A stretch of DNA of 64,000 nucleotides from Candidatus Gastranaerophilales bacterium (GCA_944322745.1 CALUPV010000004.1:118606-182605); one strand, 5' to 3'. Shown: positions 8,614-16,715, numbered from the stretch's first letter. Notes: generated from the sequence alone by a model not told the origin. Made by a program: numbers and translations.

Positions 8614-9660
8614 ATGGATTCAGATATTCGAGAAGAAGTTTATAAATGTTCAAAATGCGGGCTATGTCAATCAGTATGCCCAATATATCTTGCTACAAAA
8701 AATGAGATGTATCTATCAAGAGGAAGATATATTGTTTTGAATAATTTTTATAATTTCAATAAAAAACTAAGCAGAAAATTTATTAAAGACTTGGATTTAT
8801 GTTTGAATTGTAATTTGTGCAAGAACTTCTGTCCAAGTAATATTGATGCAAGAGAAATTTTTACTTTATTAAAGTCTCAAAATAATTATAAATATAGTTT
8901 TTTACCTTTTTCAATTATTTTTCTTTTTATTTTATTGACTTATAAAATACGTAAAAAAAATATTCAGGTAAAAAGAGAAAAAAAACAAAGTAAAAATTTA
9001 AATAAAGAAAATATTCTATATTTCCAAGGATGTATAAATAAATATGTTAATCCATCTGATAAAAATGCTGCTTTAAATATTTTAGATAAACTTGGATATA
9101 ATGTTGTTAAGACTTCTTCTTATTGCTGCGGACTTCCTTATTTAAGTGATGGCGACTTGAAGTCTTTTCAACATAATTCAAAAAAAATAATTGATTCTGT
9201 TCCTTCTGATATAAAGTATATTGTATGTTCTTGTGATTCTTGTTATGAAACTTTAAAAAGGATTCCTGAACTTACAGAAAGACTTATAAGAATTGATGAT
9301 ATATTAAAGCTAAATAACTTTGAATTAACAAGTAATACCTCTTTTGTATATTATAAACCCTTGATAAGAAATGATGAATGTTATCTTCCTAAAGAAATAA
9401 AAACATTAAATAAAAAAGGCAATTGTTCTTTGATGGAAAATTTTATCCTTTTAAAACATAGAAAACTTGCTGATAAGCTTTTTAAAGATGTATTTTATAA
9501 AAAGCAAGATATTGAAAACAAGACAATAATTACATCATGCTTGTTATCAAAATTTGGTCTTGAATATTTTATAAAAAAAATGAAAATAAATACTAAAGTT
9601 TATTCATATTCCGAATATATTTATAGTGATAGTATGAGAAAAGACAATCTTTACAACTAA
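8614..9660 (+). CDS. GlcF/HdrD-like (Fe-S)-binding oxidoreductase subunit
   Basis: This 348-residue protein has two ferredoxin-type 4Fe-4S motifs near the N-terminus (CSKCGLCQSVCP and CLNCNLCKNFCP), as in the iron-sulfur subunit of glycolate oxidase and related CCG-domain proteins. A hydrophobic segment (FLPFSIIFLFILLTY, near residue 95) follows, unusual for GlcF, suggesting membrane attachment. One CCG domain is clear (FQGCINKY, SSYCCGLP, then CSCDSCYE). The second CCG domain expected in GlcF is degenerate: the C-terminal part keeps only scattered Cys. An electron-transfer role is likely; the partner flavoprotein is not nearby, so the substrate is unknown. Confidence 0.75.
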   Translation: MDSDIREEVYKCSKCGLCQSVCPIYLATKNEMYLSRGRYIVLNNFYNFNKKLSRKFIKDLDLCLNCNLCKNFCPSNIDAREIFTLLKSQNNYKYSFLPFSIIFLFILLTYKIRKKNIQVKREKKQSKNLNKENILYFQGCINKYVNPSDKNAALNILDKLGYNVVKTSSYCCGLPYLSDGDLKSFQHNSKKIIDSVPSDIKYIVCSCDSCYETLKRIPELTERLIRIDDILKLNNFELTSNTSFVYYKPLIRNDECYLPKEIKTLNKKGNCSLMENFILLKHRKLADKLFKDVFYKKQDIENKTIITSCLLSKFGLEYFIKKMKINTKVYSYSEYIYSDSMRKDNLYN

Positions 9661-9749
9661 AGTAAACATTATTTTGGTATTTTATTTGCTTTATAAAAAA
9701 ATATGTTGACTAATAACATTTAATTGATATTATATTTACATAAGGTTGA

Positions 9750-9825
9750 GCCACGTTAGCTCAGTTGGTAGAGCAAGGGACTGAAAATCCCTGTGTCCTT
9801 GGTTCGATTCCGAGACGTGGCACCA
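9750..9825 (+). tRNA. tRNA-Phe (GAA)
   Basis: The 7-bp acceptor stem GCCACGT/ACGTGGC, D arm, anticodon stem AGGGA/TCCCT with loop CTGAAAA, and T arm with TTCGATT are all present. The anticodon is GAA. The CCA tail is encoded at 9823-9825, unlike the two other tRNAs in the window. It is followed by a strong terminator. Confidence 0.97.
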
Positions 9826-9830
9826 TTTAA
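9812..9830 (+). repeat. tRNA-Phe 3'-end direct repeat, copy 1
   Basis: These 19 bases cover the 3' end of tRNA-Phe (T-arm strand, acceptor strand, CCA and four following bases). They recur identically at 9942-9960, 130 bp downstream, in the same orientation, which looks like an attachment-site duplication. Confidence 0.8.
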
Positions 9831-9852
9831 CAGGCTAAATGCCTGTTTTTTT
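9829..9852 (+). terminator. Terminator of tRNA-Phe
   Basis: AACAGGC (9829-9835) pairs with GCCTGTT (9841-9847) around loop TAAAT and runs into seven T residues. Confidence 0.9.
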
Positions 9853-10121
9853 ATTGTCTCGAAATCTCACGCAAATTTACTTCGTAAATTAGGGTTCTCC
9901 CCTCTCACAAAACGATACTTAATCGTTTTGTTCGGCAGAGTGAGACGTGGCACCATTTAACTGCCCGTTTATGCGTTAACGAAAAAATCTCACCTTTGGG
10001 TTATGTTATAAATAAACATGCAATTTGAATATTTTTAACATTAAGATTGATTATTCATAATTAATTTTCTAACATTTTTAAATTTTGATATTAACACAAT
10101 ATTTATTTTGTTGGGCAAATA
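9853..10121. other. Non-coding stretch after tRNA-Phe with two hairpins
   Basis: No plausible gene is seen. Two perfect stem-loops lie here: AATTTAC/GTAAATT around TTC (about 9874-9890), and CAAAACGAT/ATCGTTTTG around ACTTA (9908-9930). They sit between the two copies of the tRNA 3'-end repeat. The remainder to 10121 is AT-rich with no recognisable signal. Confidence 0.6.
9942..9960 (+). repeat. tRNA-Phe 3'-end direct repeat, copy 2
   Basis: Identical 19-base copy of 9812-9830 including the CCA and the ATTTAA start of the trailer. No tRNA body precedes it, so it is a detached 3' end such as an old attR site. Confidence 0.8.
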
Positions 10122-10472
10122 TGAAGTGTACCCACAAAAACGTAATCAATCAGTAGGCAAGTTTCACATATAATAATAAAAAATAAAGGAGAAAAAATAT
10201 GAGAAAACAATTAAATTTAACCCGTTCAATGTCGAGAAGTGGTAATTGTTTGGATAATGCACCAATAGAGAGTTTCTTTGGACATTTAAAAGACGAAGTA
10301 GAATACAAGGAGTGTAAAACTTTGGAAGAAATACGTGACAAAATAGATATATACATATATTATTACAATACAAGAAGGTACCAATGGGGGTTAAACAAAA
10401 TGACACCTAATGAATTCAGACAGTATTTACAATCATCCTACTGATTGATTATAGTTTTTGGGGTACACTTCA
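10122..10472 (+). mobile_element. Internally deleted IS3-family element (351 bp)
   Basis: The ends are 36-bp imperfect inverted repeats: the left begins TGAAGTGTACCC at 10122 and the right is its reverse complement, ending GGGTACACTTCA at 10472. Both continue inward with a shared AATCAATCAGTAGG block. The interior keeps only a ribosome-binding site, the first codons of OrfA and the last part of OrfB. Both ends intact with most of the transposase lost makes this a mini-IS that could be mobilised only in trans. No target duplication was identified. Confidence 0.8.
10199..10444 (+). pseudogene. IS3 transposase remnant: OrfA start fused to OrfB C-terminus
   Basis: The 81-residue product begins MRKQ, as does the OrfA fragment at 12064 on the other strand, then jumps to the C-terminal third of an IS3/IS150-type DDE integrase. 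It keeps the DNAPIESFFGHLKDEV block with the catalytic Glu and the YNTRRYQWGLNKMTPNEF tail. The first two catalytic Asp residues are missing, so it cannot be an active transposase. AAAGGAG precedes the ATG, so a truncated protein could still be made and might act as an inhibitor. That last point is inference. Confidence 0.8.
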
Positions 10473-10488
10473 AAAAACCCAACCTACA

Positions 10489-10521
10489 ACTCTGATTTGG
10501 AGTTATCCATCTCAGTCTTTT
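10489..10521 (+). promoter_or_regulatory. Stem-loop upstream of the kelch-like gene
   Basis: CTGATTTGGA pairs imperfectly with TCCATCTCAG around GTTA, followed by TCTTTTGCGTTT. The layout (imperfect 10-bp stem, then TTTTGCGTTT, then a gene about 40-50 bp on) matches the hairpins at 15142 and 17517. It could be a terminator or a 5' leader element. Confidence 0.4.
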
Positions 10522-10559
10522 GCGTTTGTATGGAATAAGAATAGAATTTTGAGGTTTGA

Positions 10560-11720
10560 ATGATGACTAAAATATTTAATTATATAGTTTATAGTTTGTT
10601 AATAACTGTTTTATTCAGTTTTAATTTTTCTGAAGTTTCTTATGCGAAAGAACCTATTAATAATCAAAAAAAATTTATTGGGGCATATAAAGTTGGAAAT
10701 TTTAATGATTCTTCTTGGACTTCTTTATATAATGCAATTGCACTTGATAATGGAAATGCCCTTATATTTGGTGAGTACATACAAGAATTTGATGCAAAAA
10801 CAAATAAATTTTACAAATATAAAACAACATACACTCCATCTGGGCATATGCCAGACATAACGATTGTAAAAAACAATGAAAAAAGTATTTTAACATTTTT
10901 ATTAGATCCAGATGTTCGAAAATTAAAGACGAGCCAATTTGTAGTGAAAGAGTATAATCCTATTACAAAAGAGTATAAAGAATTAAAAAATATTGTTATT
11001 GATTCTTTCGAAGCTGGAATTAAAAATGCAATAAAATTAGATGAAAATAAAGTTTTTTTATATGTTAGCAATGGTCGATATTACATTTATGACATAGCTA
11101 ATAATTCGATATCAAAACGAATGAGTTTTGAAAACAATTTGTACAAAAGTTATGGTTGGAACACAAAAATAGGTATAGAAAAGTTAGATAATGGAAACTT
11201 TCTAATCTTTGGTCTTGGATTTGGGAAAAAAGATGATAACTTAAAGAAATCCAATTATGTTTTTGAGTATAGTCCAAAGAACAATAATATTAAAATTGTT
11301 GGAGAATTAGTTGAAAATAGAAATTCAGGGGTCGTACATTCATATAGACTTGATGATGAAAATATCATTGTTTTTGGTGGTGGAGTACAAGAAAAGAACA
11401 ATTCTATCCAAATAAAAACAGTAGAAAAATATAATATAAAAAATGGAACTTCTAAAATAATAGGGGAATTACCATATGGAGTACATTCTCTATTTTCAAT
11501 TGGAAAAAAATGGATTTTTGTAAAAAATCGAGGAATATTAAATGCTGAAAAAGTTTTTTATGATTTCAAAACAAACAAATTTTCAAAATTAAAATATTCA
11601 GAAATAATCAAATCAGAAAATCCTATATTATTAGAACTTAAGGATGGAAGCATTCTTTTTGTTGGTGGAATAGTATATGGAAGATATACAAAAAAGGCTT
11701 ACAGATATTATTGGGAATAA
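10560..11720 (+). CDS. Exported kelch-like beta-propeller protein
   Basis: This 386-residue protein has a signal peptide (NYIVYSLLITVLFSFNFSEVSYA) followed by repeated units. Each unit has a hydrophobic strand, an N-G or D-x-N-x-x-x-FG turn and a tyrosine-containing strand, for example 'LDNGNALIFGEYIQEFDAKTN', 'LDNGNFLIFGLG', 'LDDENIIVFGGG' and 'LKDGSILFVGGI'. This is the spacing of kelch blades, so a six- or seven-bladed propeller in the periplasm or on the surface is likely. The ligand is unknown. GAGG lies before the first ATG; a second ATG follows at once at 10563. It lies between IS3 remnants and appears to be accessory DNA. Confidence 0.7.
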   Translation: MMTKIFNYIVYSLLITVLFSFNFSEVSYAKEPINNQKKFIGAYKVGNFNDSSWTSLYNAIALDNGNALIFGEYIQEFDAKTNKFYKYKTTYTPSGHMPDITIVKNNEKSILTFLLDPDVRKLKTSQFVVKEYNPITKEYKELKNIVIDSFEAGIKNAIKLDENKVFLYVSNGRYYIYDIANNSISKRMSFENNLYKSYGWNTKIGIEKLDNGNFLIFGLGFGKKDDNLKKSNYVFEYSPKNNNIKIVGELVENRNSGVVHSYRLDDENIIVFGGGVQEKNNSIQIKTVEKYNIKNGTSKIIGELPYGVHSLFSIGKKWIFVKNRGILNAEKVFYDFKTNKFSKLKYSEIIKSENPILLELKDGSILFVGGIVYGRYTKKAYRYYWE

Positions 11721-11742
11721 CTAATTAGAAATTGTTAAAAGA

Positions 11743-11940
11743 ATGAGTGGATTGGTATTAAATGATAAGATTTCAGAAGCATTAGAAGCTCTTGAAAAGA
11801 AGAGATCTAAAACATTTGAAGGTTCTGAATTTAATTACAACAATTGTCTAAAAATGGTAAAAGCAGTTTGGACTTTTGACAATACAAAGTTAGCAGGCAC
11901 AAACTGGGTAGAATTAACAAATACTGATTCATCAGAATAA
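11743..11940 (+). pseudogene. Short unidentified ORF ending at a premature-looking stop
   Basis: This encodes 65 residues (MSGLVLNDKISEALEALEKK...) of no recognised family. After the TAA the same frame continues for eleven more residues (HPDTSFQGAAY) to a double stop, so the first stop may be a point mutation in a longer gene. The next bases run into an 'aaaacccaacctac' junction typical of the local REP-like repeats. The ribosome-binding site is weak. It may be a fragment, and I would not assign a function. Confidence 0.35.
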
Positions 11941-11989
11941 CATCCAGATACAAGTTTTCAAGGTGCAGCATATTAATAAAACCCAACCT

Positions 11990-12146
11990 ACGAACTTTCT
12001 CTACAAAAGGTGATTTAAGTAGTTTACATTTTTGTTCTTCGGTAAAATTTTTCTGTTTTCTCATCTTTTTCTCCTTTCCTTATTTTAACAGAATTTTTCC
12101 TACCTACTTTGTCCGCTTTTTGGGGTACACTTCAGGGTACACTTCA
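11990..12146 (-). mobile_element. IS3-family left-end fragment with truncated OrfA
   Basis: Read on the minus strand, the terminal repeat TGAAGTGTACCCCAAAAA starts at 12134. It is followed by AAAGGAG and an ATG at 12064 encoding MRKQKNFTEEQKCKLLKSP and five more OrfA-like residues. The similarity stops near 11993, where the sequence passes into GTAGGTTGGGTT of the local repeat family. A second partial terminus (TGAAGTGTACCC, 12146-12135) abuts it, so two insertion ends lie back to back. Upstream to 12405 the sequence is AT-rich with no further gene. Confidence 0.65.
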
Positions 12147-12405
12147 TAAAACCAACCTACAAGCTACAAGATGTTTTAAATTATTGCCACAGATGTATTT
12201 TGTCAAAAATTTTAGTAATTATTTTCGTATTTTTATTTATTTTTAATTATAGTTTTATTGTTAATAAAATTTGTTTTTCAATTGAGTCTTATTATGAAAG
12301 AAAACATAATTTTAAAAATCAAGAAAAAATATTTGTTATTATTAAGCAATGTAAATAAATCATAATTACAAGCATTAAATATAATACAACTGTTTTACAT
12401 ATAAT

Positions 12406-13725
12406 ATGAAAAATGAAAATACAATTGACTATACTAATATATATAAAGCAGTAGTATTAATATCAAGAGGCGAAAATATATTTATTACAGGACCTGCCGG
12501 TACTGGTAAATCATTTATATTATCTGAACTAAAAAAAGACTTTGGTGATTCTATTACTTTGACTGCGACAACAGGCATTGCATCTGAGAACATTGGCGGT
12601 ATAACAATACATTCCTGGGCAGGAATTGAACAAATGCAGATTCCTTTTCCTAAAATAATATGGAAATGTAAAAGAAAGAATATAATTAATTGTAAATTAT
12701 TAGTTATTGATGAAGTATCTATGCTTTCAGTTTTCGCACTGGAATATCTGAATAAATTGTTTAAAATTGTAAGAAAAAATAATTCTCCTTTTGGTGGCAT
12801 TCAGGTAATTCTCATTGGAGACTTCTTACAACTTCCGCCTGTTGCAACAGAAGAAGAATTAAATGAATATGAATCAAAAGGACAATATTGTTTTCAGTCA
12901 AGGGTCTGGAACGAGCTAAATTTAAAAACAATATATTTATCTAAAATATACAGACAGAATGATGTAAAATTTTGTAAGCTTCTTAATAACTTTAGACAAG
13001 GATGTTTAACATATAATGATATAAATGAAATTAAAAAAAGACATTTCCCTGCCAATTTATTGGAAAATAAGTTACATTTATATTCGAAAAAAACTCAAGT
13101 TAGAAATTACAACAAAAAACAACTTGATAAAATAAAATCAAAAGAATTTTATTTTGAGTCCTTCGACAAAATAAATCCTATTTTGGCAAAAGATTATTCA
13201 ACAAAAAAGAAACTATGGACACGATTAGATAAGAATATTCAGGCTCCAGAAATAGTTACTTTAAAGAAGGGATGCAGAGTTATGCTATTAAAAAACCATC
13301 CTTCTTTAAACATCTATAATGGTTCTTGCGGAATTGTTGTAGAAATAACTGAAAGTTCTGTTACTGTTAAGTTTGACAATGGCTATCAATATAAATTTTT
13401 CAAACAAGCATTCGCATACTATGAAAATGAAACATATATAGGAACAAGATTCCAGATTCCTTTTATATTAGCATATGCAATAACAATACATAAAGCGCAA
13501 GGAATGACTCTTGATGAAGCAGTAATTGATTGTGCTTCAGCATTTGAACCCGGACAAGTTTATGTTGCTTTAAGTCGTGTAAAAAAACTTGAAAATTTAT
13601 ATATATTAGACTTTAATGAACACAAAGTTTATGCGGACATAAAAGCTCAATTATTTTACAGAAAATTATTAGAAAACAATAATACAGATAATATAACTTT
13701 TATAAAACATAAAAATATTAATTAG
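12406..13725 (+). CDS. Pif1/RecD2-like SF1B DNA helicase
   Basis: This 439-residue protein has Walker A (GPAGTGKS, near residue 29), Walker B (LLVIDEVSML), motif III around 'VILIGDFLQLPPV', and the C-terminal UvrD_C_2 type block 'FILAYAITIHKAQGMTLDEA' with 'VYVALSRVKKLENLYI'. That order is typical of Pif1/Dda helicases, which unwind DNA 5' to 3' and are often encoded by mobile or phage DNA. No accessory nuclease domain is present. No Shine-Dalgarno site is seen; TATAAT boxes lie at 12380 and at 12400 directly before the ATG. It sits between repeat-rich segments but is itself intact. Confidence 0.88.
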   Translation: MKNENTIDYTNIYKAVVLISRGENIFITGPAGTGKSFILSELKKDFGDSITLTATTGIASENIGGITIHSWAGIEQMQIPFPKIIWKCKRKNIINCKLLVIDEVSMLSVFALEYLNKLFKIVRKNNSPFGGIQVILIGDFLQLPPVATEEELNEYESKGQYCFQSRVWNELNLKTIYLSKIYRQNDVKFCKLLNNFRQGCLTYNDINEIKKRHFPANLLENKLHLYSKKTQVRNYNKKQLDKIKSKEFYFESFDKINPILAKDYSTKKKLWTRLDKNIQAPEIVTLKKGCRVMLLKNHPSLNIYNGSCGIVVEITESSVTVKFDNGYQYKFFKQAFAYYENETYIGTRFQIPFILAYAITIHKAQGMTLDEAVIDCASAFEPGQVYVALSRVKKLENLYILDFNEHKVYADIKAQLFYRKLLENNNTDNITFIKHKNIN

Positions 13726-13831
13726 GCGGAACAGAAAATCCATATTAAGTTAACTATATCTGATTTGATTACACTTGTTTTTATTTCATATATTTTGTAG
13801 ACTAGTATTTATCCTGTTTATAGGAGAATTA

Positions 13832-14893
13832 ATGAATAAAATCAAGGTTAGCGTAATTATACCTATATATAATGTGGAAAAATACTTGAAAGAGTGTTTG
13901 AATAGTGTTGTTAATCAAACATTAAAAGATATAGAAATAATATTGATTGATGATGGTTCAACTGATTCAAGTTTATCTATATGCAAAGAATATGCAAAGA
14001 ATGATGATAGAATAAAAATATTAACTCAAAAAAATCAAGGTGCGGCAATTGCAAGAAATAAAGGTATTGAGCTTGCAAAGGGTGATTATATATCCATTAT
14101 TGATAGTGATGATTATTTCGATTTACAAATGCTTGAAAAGCTCTACAAAAAAGCTGAAGATAATAATTTAGACATAACTATTTGTCACTCACAAGAAATA
14201 AATGATTTAGATAAAAAAATTTCTAACATGGATTATTCAATAAACAAGGAATATATACCAAGCAAAGAAATTTTTAATTATAAAGATTTTACTAAATTTA
14301 TTTTTAACTTTTGCATAGGTTGGAGTTGGGATAAGCTATATAAAAGGGAATTTGTAATAGAAAATAATCTCAAATTTCAAAATTTAAGAAGTACGAATGA
14401 TTTATTCTTTGTTTTTCTATCATTAGTCTTAGCTGATAGGATTTCTATATTAGATGATATATTAATAACACATAGATATAATAGAAAAAATCAGTTATCT
14501 GAAACCAGAGAACAAGCTCCATTCTGTTTTATTGAAGCTATTTATGCTTTGCAAAAAGAATTAGAAAATAAGAATATATATTTAGAAGTTGAACAAAGTT
14601 TTATAAACTTTGTCGTCGAGTTTTGTTCTTGGCAAACAGGAACTCTAAATAGGCTGCTTGCTAAACGAGTAAAGAAAAAGCTTAAGCAGGAGACTTTTAT
14701 AAAATTAAAAATATTTGAAAAACAGGACTCTTATTTTTACAACCAAGTAGCAATAGACTTTTTGATAAAGTTGTTTCCTGAAAAATATTTGTATAAAAAT
14801 TTTATAGAAAAACTCTTTTCTGTAAAAATTTGTAGAAAACGTAAATATATAACGATTTTGGGAATAAGAATAAGATTAAAATTATTGAATTAA
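13832..14893 (+). CDS. Family 2 glycosyltransferase
   Basis: This 353-residue GT-A glycosyltransferase begins MNKIKVSVIIPIYNVEKYL, the standard GT2 opening. The nucleotide-sugar site has DDGSTDSS and the metal-binding DSDD (residues near 86-93). The C-terminal tail ending 'ITILGIRIRLKLLN' is common in LPS or capsule glycosyltransferases of related bacteria. I chose the ATG at 13832 because AGGAG lies seven bases upstream; an upstream TTG at 13775 would add a hydrophobic stretch with no support. The last 164 bp belong to a 278-bp segment duplicated at 16438, so the terminus may have been copied by recombination. Its sugar and acceptor are unknown. Confidence 0.88.
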   Translation: MNKIKVSVIIPIYNVEKYLKECLNSVVNQTLKDIEIILIDDGSTDSSLSICKEYAKNDDRIKILTQKNQGAAIARNKGIELAKGDYISIIDSDDYFDLQMLEKLYKKAEDNNLDITICHSQEINDLDKKISNMDYSINKEYIPSKEIFNYKDFTKFIFNFCIGWSWDKLYKREFVIENNLKFQNLRSTNDLFFVFLSLVLADRISILDDILITHRYNRKNQLSETREQAPFCFIEAIYALQKELENKNIYLEVEQSFINFVVEFCSWQTGTLNRLLAKRVKKKLKQETFIKLKIFEKQDSYFYNQVAIDFLIKLFPEKYLYKNFIEKLFSVKICRKRKYITILGIRIRLKLLN

Positions 14894-15007
14894 AGCAAAA
14901 TTTTTTTGTTGTATTCTATATTCACATTTTGTTGGGTTATGGGAAACCAGACATTTTTCACAAAATCAAAGATTTTGGAAAAAGTAGTTAAACCTAACCT
15001 ACATACT
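14730..15007 (+). repeat. 278-bp direct repeat, copy 1 (glycosyltransferase 3' end)
   Basis: The segment covers the last 164 bp of the glycosyltransferase, its trailer and one 72-bp REP-like element. It is repeated without visible change at 16438-16715. Between it and the small ORF at 15204 the DNA is AT-rich with no other gene. Confidence 0.85.
14931..15002 (+). repeat. REP-like palindromic element, copy R1
   Basis: A 72-bp unit starting GTTGGGTTATGGGAAACC and ending AAACCTAACCTAC. Its ends are inverted repeats (GTTGGGTT/AACCyAAC), and its centre is a hairpin CAAAATC-AAA-GATTTTG extended by TTTTTC/GAAAAA. The GTAGGTTGGGTT motif is widely seen in bacterial REP-type repeats. Confidence 0.8.
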
Positions 15008-15141
15008 ACATAATAAACCACTTTGCAAGGTGGACAGATGAATAAAAAAAGTATAAAATAGACCTACACAAATAAGCAACAAGAATTTGTTATAACGAGG
15101 GAAGTTGAAGAGATATTTTACTTTCTAAAAAATAAGATAGA

Positions 15142-15179
15142 GCTGATGTGGTAAAGACCATATCAGCATTTTGCGTTTT
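15142..15179 (+). promoter_or_regulatory. Stem-loop with TTTTGCGTTTT tail upstream of small ORF
   Basis: GCTGATGTGGT pairs with ACCATATCAGC (11 bp, one G-T) around AAAG, then ATTTTGCGTTTT. An identical copy lies at 17517-17542. It could be a terminator of whatever lies upstream, or a leader element for the small ORF that starts 25 bp on. Confidence 0.5.
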
Positions 15180-15203
15180 AAGACATTTAATAAGGTTTAT
15201 ACG

Positions 15204-15383
15204 ATGAGTGACGAGAATAAGAATATAGAAAACAAACAAGAAGAAAATCAAAATAGACAAGAATGCAATAAAAGCTGGTGGGAAAATGTTGAGTTAAAAC
15301 CCAACCTAAAATATTTTATAACAAAAAATTATATTATTAAATCTGCTTGTTTTTCAACATATCCATTATTTTTTGTTGTGTAA
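15204..15383 (+). CDS. Small ORF of the MSDENKN family, copy 1
   Basis: It encodes 59 residues beginning MSDENKNIENKQEENQNRQE, then CNKSWWENV. The first ~30 residues are shared with ORFs at 16340, 17579 and 19288 (minus). AAGG lies eight bases before the ATG. After SWWENVELKPN the sequence changes to a hydrophobic tail just where an 'aaaacccaacct' repeat remnant sits, so the present C-terminus is probably a fusion made by repeat insertion. The charged start followed by a Trp-Trp/Cys-Trp turn suggests the cytosolic N-terminus of a former membrane protein. The tail overlaps the 3' end of the opposite gene. Confidence 0.5.
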   Translation: MSDENKNIENKQEENQNRQECNKSWWENVELKPNLKYFITKNYIIKSACFSTYPLFFVV

Positions 15384-15922
15384 TTATTATATATAATTCT
15401 TTTTAATCTTTCTTCATCGTTCATTTCAAACCTTAAATACGTATCCGGTTTATAGATTGTATCCCCGTCTTCAACCATAGCAAGCATTTTTTTATCACGC
15501 CTTAAAAGAATATTTTGTCTGTATATTCTGTGCAAAGATTCGCTTTCAAGCTCTACTTGTTCTGATAAAGGCATTGAACTGTTTGCGCCTTTTGAATATC
15601 TTGCTTCTAATTCTTCCATTTCTTTTCTTGCTTCTTCGTTTATTTTTCTTGCCTTTTTAGCTTCTTCACCTGTAAAAATATAAGGGTAGCCTTCTATTCT
15701 TCTTGCATATATTCCTGTTTTGTTGTCGTAATCGCCCAATTGCGCACGAAGAAAGCTTCCAATTTTTCTTGATGTCTCTTTGTCATAAATTGAAGAATTA
15801 TACCCTTTTTTCATTGTGTTTATAACTTCCATGGTTGAAGGATCAACTTCGTGGTCTTTATAATTTGTATATGGGTTTGCGGTAGAATCTATTTTTATTG
15901 CTCTTTGAAATGAAATTTCCAT
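15329..15922 (-). CDS. Hypothetical protein with SFQRA-type N-terminus
   Basis: This 197-residue protein begins MEISFQRAIKID, the short N-terminal motif also seen in other unknown proteins of this organism. The middle is a long charged helix (EEAKKARKINEEARKEMEEL) and no membrane segment or catalytic motif is apparent. The composition is ordinary for a chromosomal gene, unlike the surrounding broken DNA, so it may be an old resident around which repeats accumulated. The upstream region has AAGAGAG as a plausible ribosome-binding site. Function unknown. Confidence 0.7.
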   Translation of the reverse strand: MEISFQRAIKIDSTANPYTNYKDHEVDPSTMEVINTMKKGYNSSIYDKETSRKIGSFLRAQLGDYDNKTGIYARRIEGYPYIFTGEEAKKARKINEEARKEMEELEARYSKGANSSMPLSEQVELESESLHRIYRQNILLRRDKKMLAMVEDGDTIYKPDTYLRFEMNDEERLKRIIYNNYTTKNNGYVEKQADLII

Positions 15923-16013
15923 TTTACTTTCTCTCTTTCCTGAACTTATAAAACCTGAAAATAAAATATTTGACTAAGACTTAATTTTACTATTAACTTA
16001 TTTGAAAGTCTGT

Positions 16014-16310
16014 AGTCTGTAGGTTTGGTTTGACTGCTTTTTCCCTAATCTTTGATTTTGTGAAAAATGTCTGGTTTCCCATAACCCAACAGAAACAATA
16101 AAAATAGAAGAAAAGAGATGCTTTAGAATGAGTCGGAAAGCATTACAGATATAGCAAAAAGGGTTAAATTTATAAAGTTTATAAATCCAGTTAGTTATAT
16201 ACAAGAATGAAAAAAAATTGTAATATGGAGAATAACAAAAATTTTAAGAATTAAGATGAAAAAGATTTTAATTTTTAAAATAAGAAAGGGAAGTTGAAGA
16301 GATATTTTGC
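16014..16310 (+). repeat. ~297-bp direct repeat, copy 1
   Basis: The segment starts at AGTCTGTAGG, includes a REP-like element, and runs to GATATTTTGC. It recurs at 17198-17494 with only scattered substitutions. Similarity then continues into the small ORFs downstream, except that this copy lacks the ~50-bp hairpin segment present in copy 2. The minus-strand frames within it are accidental. No other gene is seen in 15923-16339. Confidence 0.85.
16019..16090 (-). repeat. REP-like palindromic element, copy R3
   Basis: 72-bp unit in the opposite orientation to R1, with several substitutions (GTTTGGTTTGACTGC start). It keeps the central hairpin and the terminal CATAACCCAAC. Confidence 0.78.
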
Positions 16311-16339
16311 GTTTTAAGACATTTAATAAGGATTATATA

Positions 16340-16489
16340 ATGAGTAACGAGAATAAGAATATCGAAAATAAACAAGAAGAAAATCGAAATAAATGTGAAG
16401 ATAAGAAAAGTTGTTGGGTTAAAACCCAACCTACGAGCTTATTTTTACAACCAAGTAGCAATAGACTTTTTGATAAAGTTGTTTCCTGA
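16340..16489 (+). CDS. Small ORF of the MSxENKN family, copy 2
   Basis: It encodes 49 residues starting MSNENKNIENKQEENRNKCE and then KKSCW. It has AAGG before the ATG, like its sister ORFs. Directly after SCW comes a 22-bp mini REP-like palindrome, then the duplicated glycosyltransferase end read out of frame, so the C-terminal half (TQPTSLFLQ...) is clearly not original. This is a module truncated by repeat-mediated recombination. It lacks the upstream stem-loop found before copies 1 and 3. Whether any product is made is unknown. Confidence 0.4.
   Translation: MSNENKNIENKQEENRNKCEDKKSCWVKTQPTSLFLQPSSNRLFDKVVS
16413..16434 (+). repeat. Minimal REP-like palindrome
   Basis: GTTGGGTT followed at once by AAAACCCAACCTAC: the two ends of the 72-bp element without its central hairpin. 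It sits exactly at a junction between the small ORF and the duplicated 278-bp segment. Confidence 0.7.
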
Positions 16490-16715
16490 AAAATATTTGT
16501 ATAAAAATTTTATAGAAAAACTCTTTTCTGTAAAAATTTGTAGAAAACGTAAATATATAACGATTTTGGGAATAAGAATAAGATTAAAATTATTGAATTA
16601 AAGCAAAATTTTTTTGTTGTATTCTATATTCACATTTTGTTGGGTTATGGGAAACCAGACATTTTTCACAAAATCAAAGATTTTGGAAAAAGTAGTTAAA
16701 CCTAACCTACATACT
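16438..16715 (+). repeat. 278-bp direct repeat, copy 2
   Basis: Copy of 14730-15007: the 3' end of the glycosyltransferase coding sequence without the rest of the gene, its trailer and REP-like element R2 (16639-16710). It joins a kelch fragment immediately downstream. Confidence 0.85.
16639..16710 (+). repeat. REP-like palindromic element, copy R2
   Basis: Identical to R1 within the 278-bp duplication. The kelch fragment begins five bases after it. Confidence 0.8.

Noticed and set aside
9864..9960. Hairpins after tRNA-Phe as a CRISPR or repeat array
   Set aside because: There are two different single hairpins and one 19-bp repeat pair, with no regular repeat-spacer pattern and no cas genes.
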